From JAFDZO01 sp044226845 (lineage in GTDB: Bacteria > Bacteroidota > Ignavibacteria > Tepidaquicellales > Tepidaquicellaceae): 64,000 bases of DNA. The DNA is taken from assembly GCA_044226845.1 (NCBI GenBank), contig JBGAGG010000013.1, positions 51,462 to 115,461 of the forward strand, written 5' to 3'. Below the pieces are notes generated by a model that ran no database searches, was not told where the DNA came from, and worked only from the letters and a program-made list of their open reading frames with translations. Position 1 is the first letter of the stretch. Each line of letters begins with the position of its first letter. A program made the translations under genes and the position numbers. Of this stretch, positions 63,388-64,000 are shown piece by piece.

Positions 63388-64000
63388 ATGAAACAATTTT
63401 CAATTCTTGTATTATTAGCGTTACTCCTCATTTCAGGAGAATTAAAATCACAAACAAATCTATACCTTCCCAAAAATTTCCAGAAAGCCTACGATAAAGG
63501 AACACGTTCTTACGACGGGAATCCGGGAGCTGCATACTTCCAGAATACATCTGACTATACAATAAAAGTGGAGGTTGAACCTGTAACTCGAAATGTTAAA
63601 GGAAAAGAAACTATCGTTTATAAAAATAATTCTCAGGACACATTAAAGAAAATTTATTTCAGAATGTATCAGGATCTTTACAGACCGACAACAAGCAGAG
63701 ACAGAGGCATAACTTTAGATGAACTGACCGATGGAATTTTACTTTACTCCTTGAAAGTTAACGGCAGAGAAATACATGAAGCGAATATTTCAAGAAATGA
63801 AACTACAATGATAGCATTCCTTGAAAACTCTATTCTACCTACTAAATCCGCTCAAATAGATATTGAATGGAGTTTTACTATACCCAACGGCACGAGCATC
63901 AGAATGGGCGCAAAGGATGCAACAACGTTTATGGTTGCATACTGGTATCCGCAAATTGCTGTATATGACGATATAAGCGGATGGGATGAACTCCACTATA
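63388..64000 (+). CDS. M1-type metallopeptidase (aminopeptidase N-like), N-terminal part
   Basis: An ATG at 63388 opens a frame that runs off the window, giving about 204 residues: signal peptide MKQFSILVLLALLLISGELK, then YTIKVEVEPVTRNVKGKETI, YKNNSQDTLKKIYFRMYQD and MVAYWYPQIAVYDDISGWDE. These are the N-terminal beta-saddle and the WYPQIxVYDDxxGW element of M1-family peptidases of this phylum. The HExxH zinc site is beyond the edge, so activity cannot be judged. Confidence 0.82.
   Translation, partial: MKQFSILVLLALLLISGELKSQTNLYLPKNFQKAYDKGTRSYDGNPGAAYFQNTSDYTIKVEVEPVTRNVKGKETIVYKNNSQDTLKKIYFRMYQDLYRPTTSRDRGITLDELTDGILLYSLKVNGREIHEANISRNETTMIAFLENSILPTKSAQIDIEWSFTIPNGTSIRMGAKDATTFMVAYWYPQIAVYDDISGWDELHY

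Noticed and set aside
1..64000. Search for tRNA, rRNA, transposase, integrase, phage or toxin-antitoxin genes
   Set aside because: No cloverleaf-type TTCGANNCC arms in intergenic gaps, no rRNA-like segments, and no protein with transposase, integrase or toxin motifs were seen.

Overview
The window is an AT-rich, gene-dense stretch of chromosome. Seven proteins carry C-terminal sorting domains built on the motif QN(F/Y)PNPFNP, the form typical of Ignavibacteriota/Ignavibacteriales and near relatives. Together with PorX-, PorZ- and SprE/PorW-like components of the type IX secretion system (T9SS), an LptF/G permease, the absence of obvious Shine-Dalgarno sequences and a Bacteroidota-type promoter box (TAnnTTTG), this points to a Gram-negative member of the Bacteroidota/Ignavibacteriota group. 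No rRNA, tRNA, CRISPR, phage or transposase gene was found.

Layout. 1-6.3 kb (minus strand): the start of a Gfo/Idh/MocA oxidoreductase, an SRP RNA (ffs), a HIT protein with an LptF/G permease, two tandem secreted paralogs, glycine C-acetyltransferase (kbl) and a secreted endonuclease I. 6.5-10.1 kb (plus): polyphosphate kinase and a broken carB that has lost an internal piece and its whole second half. 10.2-18.2 kb: a porin with an ammonium transporter, a PNPOx-like protein, an NlpC/P60-like enzyme, a large T9SS subtilase and a small TPR protein. 18.4-21.4 kb: a PorZ-like propeller followed by a divergent hisA. 21.4-38.4 kb (almost all minus): sugar dehydrogenase, hutI, an orphan peptide-ABC ATPase, nucleotide-sugar genes (glmM-like and a GlmU-like uridylyltransferase), panC, accD, the run porX-tsaE-tsaB-DUF1573/cytochrome c, an NHL-type T9SS protein, an M15 peptidase, a Nudix enzyme, DUF4920, a methyltransferase and icd. 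38.4-46.3 kb: membrane proteins, a second T9SS subtilase, an ArsR regulator with twin operator repeats heading three tandem AHSA1/SRPBCC genes, and another T9SS protein. 46.3-47.4 kb: a gene-free island of palindromic and dispersed repeats. 47.4-64 kb: a secreted protein of unknown function, cmk (with a long acidic N-terminal tail) and rpsA, a GNAT enzyme, a Ycf48/BNR-like T9SS protein, a SprE/PorW-like TPR lipoprotein, fasciclin, a 52-codon small ORF, a T9SS protein with an apparent thioester (Cys-Gln) adhesion domain, queA, and the start of an M1-type peptidase.

How it fits together. The unifying theme is protein export by T9SS: a regulator (PorX), probable machinery parts (PorZ-like, SprE/PorW-like) and seven cargo proteins (nuclease, two subtilases, propellers, a thioester adhesin) lie scattered among housekeeping genes. 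The most notable items are the thioester-domain T9SS cargo, the decayed carB, the ArsR-(SRPBCC)x3 operon with its operators, the DUF1573-cytochrome fusion downstream of porX-tsaE-tsaB, and several families of intergenic palindromes. Family assignments come from reading motifs; no searches were run.
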